A stretch of DNA of 64,000 nucleotides from Phormidesmis priestleyi Ana (GCA_001314865.1 LJZR01000009.1:1-64000); one strand, 5' to 3'; shown: positions 25,150 to 34,361, numbered from the stretch's first letter. Translations and numbers: made by a program. Notes: generated from the letters alone by a model not told the origin.

Positions 25150-26715
25150 TCAAGCTTCGGTTTTCAATAAGGTTTGGGCGCGGTTTAGAGCAGCGCGGAC
25201 TTGCTTAAATCCTGTGCCGCCTGCGCTGTTGCGAGCAGACACGACTTGAGCAGGGGCGATCGCCTCATAAATATCCCGATCAAACGCTGGATGCAGTTCT
25301 TGCCATTCATCTAAGCTCAAGTCTTTTAGCAGCTTGCCAGCCGCCAAAGAGGTTTTTACCACTTTGCCCACCAAGTTATAAGCCTCACGAAATGGGACGC
25401 CTTTGGCCGCCAAGTAATCCGCGACATCGGTAGCATTAGAAAAGTCTTCAGACACCGCCTGATTAAGCCTTTCTGGGCGAAACGTGAGCCCCTCTTGCAG
25501 CAAAATGGTCATGGCTTCTAAACAGCCCGATACCGTTTTTACCGTGTCAAAAATGGCTTCTTTGTCTTCCTGCAAGTCTTTGTTATAGGCCAAAGGAAGC
25601 CCCTTCATCATCACGAGCAGGCCCTGCAGGTGACCAAATACTCGCCCAGTTTTACCCCGTACCAACTCAGGCACATCAGGGTTTTTTTTCTGGGGCATGA
25701 TGCTCGACCCGGTAGAGCAGGTGTCGCTTAGGGTCACAAAGCGAAACTCCTCTGAAGCCCAAAAAATAATTTCTTCCGAGAGGCGGGATAGATGAACCAT
25801 AATCAAGCTAGCTGCCGCAGAGAACTCAATGGCAAAATCTCGGTCGCTGACCCCGTCTAAACTGTTGTGATAAATGTCATCGAATCCCAACAGTTCAGCC
25901 GAATAATGTCGGTCAATGGGGAATGTAGTGCCTGCTAGCGCACCGCTTCCCAATGGTGAAATGTTGACTCGCTTGAGTACGTCGCCTAGCCGATCCCAGT
26001 CTCGCTGGGTCATTTCAAAATAGGCTAGCAAATGGTGCGCTAAGCTCAGTGGCTGCGCCCGTTGCAGGTGTGTGTAACCTGGAATGAGCGTTTCTATGTT
26101 TTGCTCGGCGAGGCTAATGATGGCTTGCTGAAACGCTTTGATTTGACTGCGAATATGCTCAATTTGGCCGCGCAAGTACAGGCGCAAGTCGGTCCCTACC
26201 TGATCGTTGCGTGATCTGGCCGTGTGCAGCTTTTTGCCGCCATCGCCAATGAGCTCAATTAGCCGGTGCTCAACGGCAAAGTGAACATCTTCTTCATCTA
26301 CACCCGGATTAAACTGGCCGTTTCGATACTCTTGACGAATCGTTTCTAGGCCAGAGACGATTTGGCTGCATTCTTCGTCGGAGAGAATTCCCACTTTATT
26401 CAGCATTTTGGCATGGGCCGCTGAGCCTGTGAGGTCGCATTCTAATAGCTGAATGTCGAAGCCGATGCTGGCATTGAACTGGGCGATCGCAGGATGCAGT
26501 GCCGACTCAAATCGCTGGCTCCAGGTTTGTTTCTGAGCCTGCTTCTGGGCCTGTTGATTGACTGACTGATTGACTGACTGATTGACTGACTGATTGTCTG
26601 ACTGACTGTCTGACTGATTGGCTGTGTCTGACTGATTGGCTGGCTGCTGTTCTGGCTGATTGGCTGGCTGCTGTTCTGGCTGACTGTCTGAGGGGGCCGT
26701 TGATTGACTCGCCAC
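25150..26715 (-). CDS. argH: Argininosuccinate lyase with a Q/N/S-rich N-terminal extension
   Basis: ArgH splits argininosuccinate to arginine and fumarate in the last step of arginine synthesis. The core begins near residue 63 with [24 protein letters not shown]; the fumarase-superfamily signature [12 protein letters not shown] is near 348-359. The first 62 residues are unusual for the family: they consist of Ser/Gln/Asn/Pro repeats (NQSV and QPEQQPAN units) coded by 12- and 24-bp tandem repeats. No ATG, GTG or TTG lies between the extension and the core, so it must be translated unless a non-canonical start is used. A GCTTAAG/CTTAAGC inverted repeat (26758-26779) lies 43 bp upstream. Confidence 0.95.
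   Translation of the reverse strand: MASQSTAPSDSQPEQQPANQPEQQPANQSDTANQSDSQSDNQSVNQSVNQSVNQQAQKQAQKQTWSQRFESALHPAIAQFNASIGFDIQLLECDLTGSAAHAKMLNKVGILSDEECSQIVSGLETIRQEYRNGQFNPGVDEEDVHFAVEHRLIELIGDGGKKLHTARSRNDQVGTDLRLYLRGQIEHIRSQIKAFQQAIISLAEQNIETLIPGYTHLQRAQPLSLAHHLLAYFEMTQRDWDRLGDVLKRVNISPLGSGALAGTTFPIDRHYSAELLGFDDIYHNSLDGVSDRDFAIEFSAAASLIMVHLSRLSEEIIFWASEEFRFVTLSDTCSTGSSIMPQKKNPDVPELVRGKTGRVFGHLQGLLVMMKGLPLAYNKDLQEDKEAIFDTVKTVSGCLEAMTILLQEGLTFRPERLNQAVSEDFSNATDVADYLAAKGVPFREAYNLVGKVVKTSLAAGKLLKDLSLDEWQELHPAFDRDIYEAIAPAQVVSARNSAGGTGFKQVRAALNRAQTLLKTEA
26557..26697. repeat. 12-bp and 24-bp tandem arrays coding the ArgH extension
   Basis: ATTGACTGACTG occurs three times without change (26557-26592) and continues as degenerate copies. 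A 24-bp unit containing GCTGGCTGCTGTTCTGG follows, present twice. All units keep the minus-strand frame. Confidence 0.92.
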
Positions 26716-26757
26716 TATTTCGCGCTTGCTCCTGCAAATACTCTTACTCTAGACGGG

Positions 26758-26779
26758 CTTAAGTCTAAGTACTTAAGCT
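26758..26779. promoter_or_regulatory. Inverted repeat upstream of argH
   Basis: GCTTAAG (26758-26764) and CTTAAGC (26773-26779) flank an 8-bp spacer. It is a possible operator; the regulator is unknown. Confidence 0.35.
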
Positions 26780-26822
26780 CACCATACAGTAGCAGTTCGT
26801 GAGAATTTTGTGAGCGCTCTCA

Positions 26823-26858
26823 AATTAGCAATTAGCAATCAGCCATTAGCAATTAGCC
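26823..26858. repeat. 7-8-bp tandem array across a stop codon
   Basis: Five degenerate units of AATTAGC(C). The stop of the minus-strand small membrane protein (26853-26855) lies in the last unit. Confidence 0.78.
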
Positions 26859-27056
26859 GTACGACGAAAATGATCTAAAGCCATAGCCAATCACGATGCC
26901 AATGAGCATGGCCCACAGCTGACCCGACTCGTAAAATCCGCCGAGCATCTCGCCAGTAGATCCAATCAAATCTTGATCAAAATACTGGCCAATAACCGGT
27001 GTGCCTATTGTTACGGAGGCTTCAATTTGGCCAGGGTAAAACTCAAATGTTTCCAT
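26853..27056 (-). CDS. Small conserved-looking membrane protein
   Basis: A 67-residue protein beginning METFEFYPGQIE. The N-terminal half is polar (VTIGTPVIGQYFDQDLIGSTGE) and one C-terminal membrane helix follows (LWAMLIGIVIGYGFRSF). I think relatives of this short protein exist in cyanobacteria, but no role is known to me. ATG at 27056 is preferred over a TTG four codons upstream. Its stop lies inside a tandem repeat. It sits between argH and the SpoIIE-type phosphatase on the same strand. Confidence 0.58.
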   Translation of the reverse strand: METFEFYPGQIEASVTIGTPVIGQYFDQDLIGSTGEMLGGFYESGQLWAMLIGIVIGYGFRSFSSYG

Positions 27057-27199
27057 GAATTTGCTCAAGATAACGTGGGTTAGAGTTTTTTTAGCAAATA
27101 CCTGTTTCAGTACCTGTCTCAGGCTTGGTTCAAGCTACTCTCACAACGTACCCATAGCGATATTCATAAATACAGGTTGTGTTAATTTGTCACGTTTTT

Positions 27200-28774
27200 T
27201 TAGCGCAAGCTGCAAGAGAGCTGCTGGAATTCAGCGGGCTGAGTCACCCGCATGACGACCAAGGTGGTGTCGTCTTCTGCACTGCGATCGCTCCCTACAA
27301 AACGTTGCAACATGCCAAACAAATAGTCCAAAATTTCCTCAGAGCTGGGCAGATTGCGGCAGGCCCAGCTAAACGATTCAATCAGGTTGTCTTCGTCGAA
27401 CCGCTGGCCGCTGCGATCGGCAGCTTCTGTAAAGCCATCGGTGTAGTAAATGACGGTATCGCCGGGCTGTAACTGAACCTGATTTTCCTGATAGTGGGTG
27501 TCCATATCTAGCCCTAGCAGCATGCCGTCAGCATCTAGGCGGACGACCTGACCGGTTGCCGCCTGCCACAGCAAAGGCGGATTGTGAGCCGCGTTGCCAT
27601 AGGAAAGCACCTGTGTGCGCGGATCGTACTGGGCACAAAAGAGAGTCACAAAACGGTTTGAGCTTTCTAAATCGGTACGCATCACGCAGTTTAGGTGCTG
27701 TAGCAAATGCCCAGGCGAATGGCTGTTGAGTACCTCGGCTCGGAGCATTCCTCGCAGCATTGTCATCATGAGGCCTGCGGGCACACCCTTGCCCATTACA
27801 TCGCCAATCGCGAAGTTCCAGGGCTGTTCTCTAGAGGACGGGTCGTTGGGTCTACGCAGCTGATCGTAAGTGGTGGGAATAAAGTCGTAGTAATCCCCGC
27901 CTACTTTGTTTGCCGTATTGCACCTAGCGGCCAAATCGACCCCTTCAATATTGGGGCATTGGCGAGGCAGCAGCTGCGCCTGAATTTCGGCGCCTAGCTC
28001 TAGCTCTCTATCAAGCCTTTCTTTGTGACGTAGCTCACGAGTGAGTTCGTTATTTTCAATTGCAACAGCCGTTTGGTCAGCAACTAGGCGTACCAGTTTT
28101 TGACGGGTTTCGCTCCAGGTGTAGTCGCCCTCGTAGCTAAATACGTACAGTCTGCCGCGTTCTACGTTTTGGACAATAATGGCTGTCCCAAAAATTTGAC
28201 AGTCTGCACCTAGGTAGCGGCCGGCCTGGCGGTCTAGGGCCAGCATGGTGGCATGGGTGATTGCCATGGCTTCATCTGCCGTATTGCTAGCGGCTGCCAA
28301 AGAAGCGGTCATTTGGCGGGTGGCCATTTCTAGTGCCATGCGGACATTTTGACATTGGCCTTCGGCGTCCCCTGCATTGTCTCCTGTGCAATGAAGCTGT
28401 TCTAGCCGCAGCTGTCCGTCGGGTTGAAACATGACCAGCGCGCCGCCCGAAGCGTCGGTAACGCGGCTGGCAATCATTGGGATGAGTTCTAAAAACTGAG
28501 TGAGATTGTTAAGGCTGCGGAGGGCAAAGCCCAAAGAACTTAAAAGGTCTTGAATTTTGGCCTGTTCTCTTTGTAGCCGAGCTACCAGCTCTCGCAGTGC
28601 ATATACCGATCCGCTATTGGGCAGGATGCCTGCTCCGCCGCCAGGAACCGCGCCAGGAACCGTGCCAGACAGCGAGTTAGACGCGCTGCGATGACTGCCC
28701 TCTGGCGACGAATTAAGGGGTGGGGTCGGCCTAGACTGCATAGGAAAATGGGAGGGCATTAGAAAAGGGGGCAA
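27200..28774 (-). CDS. GAF-domain PP2C/SpoIIE-type serine phosphatase
   Basis: A 524-residue RsbU/IcfG-like phosphatase that would dephosphorylate an anti-sigma-factor antagonist. The N-terminus (1-60) is Pro/Gly/Ser-rich, then a coiled segment (LRELVARLQREQAKIQDLL), a GAF-like sensor domain (about 85-245), a linker helix (RELRHKERLDRELELGAEIQAQLLP) and the PP2C core. The core has metal-binding NKVGGDYYDFIP and AIGDVMGKGVPAGLMM, then YYTDGFTEA and DDTTLVVMRV. The probable partner is the STAS protein at 34446-34769, 5.7 kb away on the same strand. A 14-bp palindrome, TAGCGTATACGCTA, lies 52 bp upstream of the start. Confidence 0.9.
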   Translation of the reverse strand: MPPFLMPSHFPMQSRPTPPLNSSPEGSHRSASNSLSGTVPGAVPGGGAGILPNSGSVYALRELVARLQREQAKIQDLLSSLGFALRSLNNLTQFLELIPMIASRVTDASGGALVMFQPDGQLRLEQLHCTGDNAGDAEGQCQNVRMALEMATRQMTASLAAASNTADEAMAITHATMLALDRQAGRYLGADCQIFGTAIIVQNVERGRLYVFSYEGDYTWSETRQKLVRLVADQTAVAIENNELTRELRHKERLDRELELGAEIQAQLLPRQCPNIEGVDLAARCNTANKVGGDYYDFIPTTYDQLRRPNDPSSREQPWNFAIGDVMGKGVPAGLMMTMLRGMLRAEVLNSHSPGHLLQHLNCVMRTDLESSNRFVTLFCAQYDPRTQVLSYGNAAHNPPLLWQAATGQVVRLDADGMLLGLDMDTHYQENQVQLQPGDTVIYYTDGFTEAADRSGQRFDEDNLIESFSWACRNLPSSEEILDYLFGMLQRFVGSDRSAEDDTTLVVMRVTQPAEFQQLSCSLR

Positions 28775-28826
28775 AGGAAGGCAGTATCAGCCACAAACCT
28801 AAAAAATTAGGTTGTTGGATGCAGGT

Positions 28827-28840
28827 TAGCGTATACGCTA
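28827..28840. promoter_or_regulatory. Perfect 14-bp palindrome upstream of the SpoIIE-type gene
   Basis: TAGCGTATACGCTA reads identically on both strands, 53-66 bp before the phosphatase start. It is a candidate operator for an unknown regulator. Confidence 0.4.
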
Positions 28841-29004
28841 GCGCTTTGGTCGGATTAAGTAAACCCAGCTTTCGCCCATAGCGATCAAAAATTAGCCCTC
28901 ACGATAGCATCTATAAGCCCATATTTAAGGACATTTAGGTTCAAATGGGTTCAAACTGTATCTTTGGGCCTACGGTTGAGGATGAGTAGCGCCTGAGAGT
29001 GTCT

Positions 29005-29814
29005 TTAGAGTGCCTCTATGGTTTGTCTGCAAAACTTGATAGCTTCGTGCTCAGAGCTGGTTTGCTGGGGGTAGTTAACAGGCGGTCGGCGCAGCAGAAT
29101 TAATTCTACGCCTAGCTCAGCAGCGACTTGTCGCTTGACCGTTTCACCGCCGGGATGCCCGGAGGATTTGGCGACGACTTGTGAAATGCTCCACTGTTGC
29201 CAAAGCGCTTTTTCTAGTGCAGCTGAAATGGGTGGTTTTAGGGCAACTATTTCATCAGGTGTAAATCCAGCTGCGCGAGCTTGCGCGATCGCCTCAATAG
29301 AGGGCAGTATCCTAGCAAATAGCTGAGTGGTTTGCCGAAGTGTGGAAAACCGATACAAATCTCTACATCCTAGGGTCAGCAGAACTCGCTGATGGTGCAG
29401 CCGTGGGCTGGCGAGCAGGGCTTCAATTGAATCGACAACGGTGACTTTTGCCTGAGCAGATTCTAGAACCTGCGGTTGTACGGCAGCGCGTTCGTAGCGA
29501 AGATATGGAACGGTTTGAAGTGCGATCGCCTGTTGCGATATCTCACAGGCAAACGGATGCGACGCATCTAAAATACCGGCAATCCGCTGGGCCTGAATAA
29601 ATGCCGACATTTGCTCAGGGGACATTTTACCCACCTGAACATTGGCCGACGGTGGATACAGGCGACGGGCCGACTCGGTGGTGACGGTGACGAGATAGGG
29701 GATTTTCTGCTCAAGCAAGGCGATCGCCAGCTGCGCACTTTCGCTAGTGCCGCCAATTAGCCAAATCTGAGTGCCCGCCGCCGAATCTAATGCCACTGCG
29801 CCGACTCTCCACAA
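29005..29814 (-). CDS. cobK: Precorrin-6A/cobalt-precorrin-6A reductase
   Basis: A 269-residue CobK/CbiJ-type reductase of cobamide (B12) ring synthesis, which reduces precorrin-6A with NADPH. Recognisable parts are IWLIGGTSESAQLAIAL near 17-33, LDASHPFACEISQQAI near 82-97, LTLGCRDLYRF near 146-156 and VVAKSSGHPGGETVKR near 213-228. There is no ATG near the start; TTG at 29814 or GTG at 29796 are the options. No other cob gene lies in the window, so the pathway genes are scattered. A 15-bp tandem array separates it from the upstream methyltransferase. Confidence 0.88.
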   Translation of the reverse strand: MWRVGAVALDSAAGTQIWLIGGTSESAQLAIALLEQKIPYLVTVTTESARRLYPPSANVQVGKMSPEQMSAFIQAQRIAGILDASHPFACEISQQAIALQTVPYLRYERAAVQPQVLESAQAKVTVVDSIEALLASPRLHHQRVLLTLGCRDLYRFSTLRQTTQLFARILPSIEAIAQARAAGFTPDEIVALKPPISAALEKALWQQWSISQVVAKSSGHPGGETVKRQVAAELGVELILLRRPPVNYPQQTSSEHEAIKFCRQTIEAL

Positions 29815-29838
29815 CCCGACTCTCCACCACTCGGTTCA

Positions 29839-29913
29839 CGAATCGACTACCAACGAATCGACTCCCAACGAATCGATTCCCAACGAATCGACTCCCAACG
29901 AATTGACTACCAA
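29839..29913. repeat. 15-bp tandem array across a stop codon
   Basis: Five units of CGAATCGACTCCCAA with 0-2 changes each. The stop of the minus-strand methyltransferase (29907-29909) lies in the fifth unit. The array fills the gap to cobK. Confidence 0.93.
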
Positions 29914-30662
29914 CGAACCTTATACAAATGAAAAAGCTCGCCTTCTTGTTGCTTGACGACCTTGGCACCGACAGTTTTAATGAGCGATCGCCATTCGCTC
30001 AACGGCTCTAAAAACACCTCCGCGCCCAAATAAGTTTCTAAAATCGCCCAGTTTTCCGCCAGTGCCTGCTCAGGGTCTACAACATCAAAGACAAAAAAGC
30101 CCCCTGGCTTAAGCAACGGCCTCACCGACTCCATCACAGTCTGCCAGTAGTCCACCGGGTAATAGCAGCTAAAACCTGTGGCGATAACCAAGTCAAAGCT
30201 TTCAGGTGCGTAGTCTAGTTGATGAGCTGGCCCTTTTTTGACTCCTTTAAAGAGCTTAGAATCGAGCTGAGGGCCTCTTTGGTGAAGTGTTTTAACCGCA
30301 AACTCGCTGACATCTTGCCCATGAAACAGCGCCTGCCAGCTTTTCCACGCGTATATTAAAAAGCTAAACCCACAGCCTAAGTCCAAACAATGCTGATTCT
30401 TTTTGGGCTGAGCAACCTGCCAAAAAGGAGAAGAAATTCGAGCTTGCAAAGAGCCCGCAGCCCAATCGCGAAACACCGACATCGCCTCGACTTCTTCAGG
30501 CAAGTCAAACGCTTTACCCTCATATTCTGCATTGAACCGCTGCTCAACCGCTGCAATCATAGATGGCCAAGGTGTAGACTTCTGCTTTAGCACTTCTCCT
30601 AAAGCAGAAGTAGACGCAATGCTCGACGACGACCCGGCTGAAGATTTGGGCGACTTACTCAT
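29907..30662 (-). CDS. Class I SAM-dependent methyltransferase
   Basis: A 251-residue methyltransferase. The SAM-binding loop is HCLDLGCGFSFLIYAW near 91-106. QDVSEFAVKTL is the second strand and LVIATGFSCYYPVDYW resembles motif IV. LLKPGGFFVFDVVD near 189-202 is the post-core strand. The first 30 residues are Ser/Ala-rich. The substrate is unknown; neighbourhood to cobK may be chance, since the corrin-ring methylases are of another fold (tetrapyrrole methylase). Confidence 0.85.
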   Translation of the reverse strand: MSKSPKSSAGSSSSIASTSALGEVLKQKSTPWPSMIAAVEQRFNAEYEGKAFDLPEEVEAMSVFRDWAAGSLQARISSPFWQVAQPKKNQHCLDLGCGFSFLIYAWKSWQALFHGQDVSEFAVKTLHQRGPQLDSKLFKGVKKGPAHQLDYAPESFDLVIATGFSCYYPVDYWQTVMESVRPLLKPGGFFVFDVVDPEQALAENWAILETYLGAEVFLEPLSEWRSLIKTVGAKVVKQQEGELFHLYKVRW

Positions 30663-30676
30663 AGCGATTGACTCAT

Positions 30677-30712
30677 AGCTGTTTTTTTAGCTGTTTTTTT
30701 AGCTGTTTTTTG
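30677..30712. repeat. 12-bp tandem array
   Basis: AGCTGTTTTTTT twice, then AGCTGTTTTTTG, beginning 15 bp upstream of the methyltransferase start. Confidence 0.85.
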
Positions 30713-30781
30713 AGTTGATGATAGGACTCTTTGCGTTACAGGGCAGTCAAAGGAATCATTAAAAGCGATACCTAAGACTGA

Positions 30782-30967
30782 TTAAGAGCCCTTTAGGGCC
30801 TTGGTAAAATTTCGTCTGTAAGCCTTATTGCTAGCCAAAAGCACAGGCCACAGCAAGGTGAGATACACCTTATTAGAGCTAAAGTCAGTCCGATTAAACC
30901 CATTCCAAAACTTAAATGCACCGCCGCTGTAAACCGCTAGCAAAATAATTGTAATTAGACTACTCAT
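30782..30967 (-). CDS. Small cyanobacterial membrane protein
   Basis: A 61-residue protein: MSSLITIILLAVYSGGAFKFW, then NGFNRTDFSSNKVYLTLLWPVLLASN and a basic tail (KAYRRNFTKALKG). Two hydrophobic stretches and the order Arg-Thr-Asp-Phe then Leu-Trp-Pro match a short protein that I recall from other cyanobacteria; its role is unknown. ATG at 30967 fits that pattern; a longer in-frame reading to 31033 adds a basic, unconserved-looking stretch. Confidence 0.68.
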   Translation of the reverse strand: MSSLITIILLAVYSGGAFKFWNGFNRTDFSSNKVYLTLLWPVLLASNKAYRRNFTKALKGS

Positions 30968-31218
30968 TGACCTGCTTCCAAAGTAAAGAACACAGAATTT
31001 GGATTTTCTTATTCTATTTATTTTTGACGCCACTGTTTTTTCTCGCCTGCAACTGTCTGGAAATGTAACAAGCCGAAGGAAGCGCCTCAGCTGAGCTTAA
31101 GTCAGAACGCTATGATTTCAGCAGAGATTTCAGCAGAAACCCCTTTTTCTATTTACATAAATCTATTAAAAGCCGACTTAATCTAACCAGCCCTTAATAA
31201 ATACTTGGGAGAGCAAAA

Positions 31219-33882
31219 ATGCGCGCAGTCCTTATGGCAGGTGGTTCAGGAACAAGGCTAAGGCCGCTGACCTGCGATTTGCCTAAGCCAATGGTCCCAA
31301 TCCTCAATAGGCCGATTGCCGAGCATATCGTTCACTTGCTCAAGCGCCACGGCATCACCGAAATCATCGCCACCTTATTTTATTTGCCCGATGTCATGCG
31401 TGACTACTTTCAAGATGGCAGAGACTTTGGTGTGCAAATGACCTACGCCGTTGAAGAAGATCAGCCACTAGGGACAGCTGGCTGCGTAAAAAGTGTTCGT
31501 GAGCTGCTCAATAAAACCTTTTTGGTGATTAGCGGCGACAGCATTACCGACTTTGACCTGCAACAGGCTATTCGCTTTCATCAAGCCAACCGGGCCAAAG
31601 CAACAATCGTCCTAACGCGCGTGCCTAACCCGATTGACTTTGGCGTGGTGATTACCGACGAGTCGGATCGGATTGTGCGCTTTTTAGAGAAGCCTTCGAC
31701 CAGCGAAGTATTTTCCGATACGGTCAATACGGGTATCTATATCTTGGAGCCAGAAGTACTCGACTACTTGCCAGCAGGCTGCGAGCAGGATTTTTCTAAA
31801 GATCTGTTTCCAACGTTGCTCGCTAAAGGCGAGCCTATATACGGATATGTGGCCGAAGGCTACTGGTGTGATGTGGGGCATTTAGAAGCCTACCGGGAGG
31901 CTCAGTATGATGCGCTTGCAGGTAAGGTTCAACTCGACCCATATCCCTATCCTGAAAAAACGACCGGGGTGTGGGTTGGTGCTAACTCCTTTGTGCATCC
32001 GTCGGCTGAGCTACAGGCTCCGGTGATGGTGGGCGATAACTGCCGGATTGGCGCGCGAGCTGTCTTGGAAGCTGGCACGGTAGTGGGCGATAACGTCACA
32101 ATTGGCAGCGATGCAGACCTCAAAAGACCCATTGTTTGGAGTGGGGCGGTTATTGGTGAGGATGTGCATTTGCGGGCCTGCGTGTTGGCCAGGGGAACGC
32201 ATGTAGCCAGAAGAGCACAGGTGCTGGAAGGGGCGGTGATTGGGGCGCTTTCTACAGTGGGTGAGGAGGCGAAAATTAGTACGGGCGTCAAGGTGTGGCC
32301 AAGTAAGCTAATTGAGTCAGGGGCAACGCTCAATATCAACCTAATTTGGGGTCACACGGCTCAGCGCAACCTATTTGGCCAGCGCGGCGTTGCTGGACTA
32401 GCCAATGTCGATATCACGCCGGAGTTTGCGGTCAAGCTAGGAGCGGCCTATGGCTCTACGCTCAAGCCAGGAGCGGCGGTGTCGATCTCGCGCGATCAGC
32501 GCAGCGTTTCCCGCATGGTTTCAAGGTCGCTGGTGGCGGGTCTGATGTCAGTGGGGATAGACATTCAAAACTTAGAAGCGATTTCGATTCCGGTGGCTCG
32601 CAACGCGCTGCCTACACTACAGGTCGCTGGAGGGATTCATGTGCGGTTGCATCCTATTCGGTCTGACCATCTTTTAATTGAGTTTTTTGACAGCAACGGC
32701 ATTGATATTCCTAAGAGTAAAGAAAAGAAGATAGAAAGTGCCTACTTTAAGGAAGATTTTCGTCGTGCTCAGATTCATGAAATTGGCTCGGTGTCCTATC
32801 CTAGTAGCCCGGTTGATATCTATATCAAGGCGTTTGAAAAGAACCTGAATGCCGAATCTATTCGTAGCAGTAAGTCTAAGATAGTGATTGACTATGCTTA
32901 CGCGCTCTCGGGAGCGGTGCTGCCACAGATTTTAGGTAAGTTTGGCTGCGATGCGGTTGTGCTCAATGCGAGCTTGAGCCATACTGCTCCTTCGCTGTCG
33001 GAGCGGGAAGTGTTGTTGGCTCAACTGGGTCAGGTGGTTCATGCACTGCAGGCTACCTTTGGCGTACAGGTATCGGCCAATGGCGAGCAGCTGATGTTGG
33101 TGGATGAAGTGGGTACGCCGATTAGGGGTGAAACGCTCACAGCGCTGATGGTGCATATGATTTTGACGGCGCATCCTCGCGGTACGGTAGTGGTGCCCGT
33201 GCATGCGTCAGGATCAGTAGAAGAAATTGCGCGCCGACATGGTGGCCGGGTGATTAGGACTAAGGCGAATCCAACCGCGCTGATGGAGGCTTGCCAAAGT
33301 CACCGCCGGGTGGTGCTTGGGGGCAGTGGTGATATGGGCTTTATTTTTCCGCAGCTGCATCCAGGCTTTGATGCGATGTTTTGCATTGCTAAGCTGATTG
33401 AGATGCTGCTGATTCAAGAGCGATCGCTTGGTCAGATATGGGAGGAGCTACCGCGAATTTCTCATCGTTGGCAAACGATACGCTGTCCTTGGACGATAAA
33501 GGGCGCACTCATGCGCTATCTTGTAGAGACCCATCCAGTCGAGAGTCTGGAGTTGGTAGATGGCGTGAAAGTTATTGATCCTGGCCAGGTTTGTAACGAG
33601 TCCTTTGGCAAGTCCTGGAAGGAGTCTGTTTACGGTCGAAACGGCGGTCAAAACGGCGGGCGAAATGGCGGTCATAGTGACAGTTATAGTCGCAGACAAG
33701 ACCTCAGCCAATGCAACCGGCAGAATTGGATTTTGGTTTTACCCGATGCCAGCGAGCCGCTGGTTCATATCTTTGCTAGTGGCGAAGATCGCGATTGGGT
33801 TGATCATCAGCTTCAGGCCTACCAGCAGCGGGTACAGCAATTTATAGCATCCGAGCAGGAAATTAAGGAACAGACCGTATGA
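31219..33882 (+). CDS. Sugar nucleotidyltransferase / phosphohexomutase-like fusion
   Basis: An 887-residue three-part protein. Residues 1-230 are a sugar-1-phosphate nucleotidyltransferase (MRAVLMAGGSGTRLRPLT, NRPIAEHIV, GDSITDFDL, FLEKP). Residues 250-370 are a left-handed beta-helix of hexapeptides. Residues 385-870 resemble phosphoglucomutase/phosphomannomutase, but the usual TASHNP phosphoserine loop is replaced (GGIHVRLHPIRSD), so mutase activity is doubtful. The family is usually called mannose-1-phosphate guanylyltransferase; the sugar is not proven. A Gly/Asn-rich insert coded by 12-bp repeats lies near 806-820. A GGGAGAG sequence precedes the ATG. The stop overlaps the ssb start (ATGA). 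Confidence 0.88.
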   Translation: MRAVLMAGGSGTRLRPLTCDLPKPMVPILNRPIAEHIVHLLKRHGITEIIATLFYLPDVMRDYFQDGRDFGVQMTYAVEEDQPLGTAGCVKSVRELLNKTFLVISGDSITDFDLQQAIRFHQANRAKATIVLTRVPNPIDFGVVITDESDRIVRFLEKPSTSEVFSDTVNTGIYILEPEVLDYLPAGCEQDFSKDLFPTLLAKGEPIYGYVAEGYWCDVGHLEAYREAQYDALAGKVQLDPYPYPEKTTGVWVGANSFVHPSAELQAPVMVGDNCRIGARAVLEAGTVVGDNVTIGSDADLKRPIVWSGAVIGEDVHLRACVLARGTHVARRAQVLEGAVIGALSTVGEEAKISTGVKVWPSKLIESGATLNINLIWGHTAQRNLFGQRGVAGLANVDITPEFAVKLGAAYGSTLKPGAAVSISRDQRSVSRMVSRSLVAGLMSVGIDIQNLEAISIPVARNALPTLQVAGGIHVRLHPIRSDHLLIEFFDSNGIDIPKSKEKKIESAYFKEDFRRAQIHEIGSVSYPSSPVDIYIKAFEKNLNAESIRSSKSKIVIDYAYALSGAVLPQILGKFGCDAVVLNASLSHTAPSLSEREVLLAQLGQVVHALQATFGVQVSANGEQLMLVDEVGTPIRGETLTALMVHMILTAHPRGTVVVPVHASGSVEEIARRHGGRVIRTKANPTALMEACQSHRRVVLGGSGDMGFIFPQLHPGFDAMFCIAKLIEMLLIQERSLGQIWEELPRISHRWQTIRCPWTIKGALMRYLVETHPVESLELVDGVKVIDPGQVCNESFGKSWKESVYGRNGGQNGGRNGGHSDSYSRRQDLSQCNRQNWILVLPDASEPLVHIFASGEDRDWVDHQLQAYQQRVQQFIASEQEIKEQTV
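33634..33681. repeat. 12-bp tandem array in the nucleotidyltransferase fusion gene
   Basis: GGTCGAAACGGC, GGTCAAAACGGC, GGGCGAAATGGC and GGTCATAGTGAC, in frame, encoding an Asn-Gly-Gly repeat. Confidence 0.88.
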
Positions 33883-34361
33883 ATAACTGTATCTTGATGG
33901 CAGAGATTGTAGAAGCGCCTCAGCTGCGGTACACAGCCGATAATCAAACCCCGATTGCTGAGTTTGTAGTTAAGTTTCCGGGCTTACGCGAGGGCGATAC
34001 TCCAGGCCAAATGAAGGTGTTTGGCTGGGGCAATCTGGCTCAAGAAATTCAAGAAAAATATCAGGCGGGCGATCGCATCCTGCTGGAAGGTCGCCTAGGT
34101 ATGAGTACCGTAGAGCGGCCAGAGGGATTTAAAGAAAAGCGGGCTGAAATGACCGTCCAGCGAGTGAGCCCGATCACCGAGCTACAGTCCATGTCTATTT
34201 CTGATCCGGCCCCTGTGGCTGAGGGCCGATTTGTCAGTAGTGGCGCTTCAAGCGCTGCGGTGGCTTCTGCCTCTACCCCTTCAGCGGCTGTGCCTGCGGC
34301 GACAGCTTCACCTGCTGCGTCAACTGCTGAGACAGCTGACTATGACGACATTCCTTTTTAA
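33879..34361 (+). CDS. ssb: Single-stranded DNA-binding protein
   Basis: A 160-residue SSB. The OB-fold (1-105) has the start MNNCILMAEIVEAPQLRYT and DRILLEGRLGM. An Ala/Ser/Pro linker leads to the acidic tip DDIPF at the very end, which recruits SSB partner proteins. Cyanobacteria often have two SSB-like proteins; this one keeps the functional tip. It is coupled to the upstream gene by a four-base overlap, an odd partner for a replication protein. The stop runs straight into a 16-bp tandem array. Confidence 0.9.
   Translation: MNNCILMAEIVEAPQLRYTADNQTPIAEFVVKFPGLREGDTPGQMKVFGWGNLAQEIQEKYQAGDRILLEGRLGMSTVERPEGFKEKRAEMTVQRVSPITELQSMSISDPAPVAEGRFVSSGASSAAVASASTPSAAVPAATASPAASTAETADYDDIPF

Noticed and set aside
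28930-28965. GGTTCAAA-type sequence as a tRNA T-loop
   Set aside because: It is a short direct repeat (GGTTCAAAT/GGTTCAAAC) with no acceptor or anticodon stem around it.
29744-29968. Reading frame coding FVGSRF repeats on the minus strand
   Set aside because: It is the 15-bp tandem array read in an open frame, overlapping cobK and the methyltransferase; a multiple-of-three unit without stops opens frames by chance.
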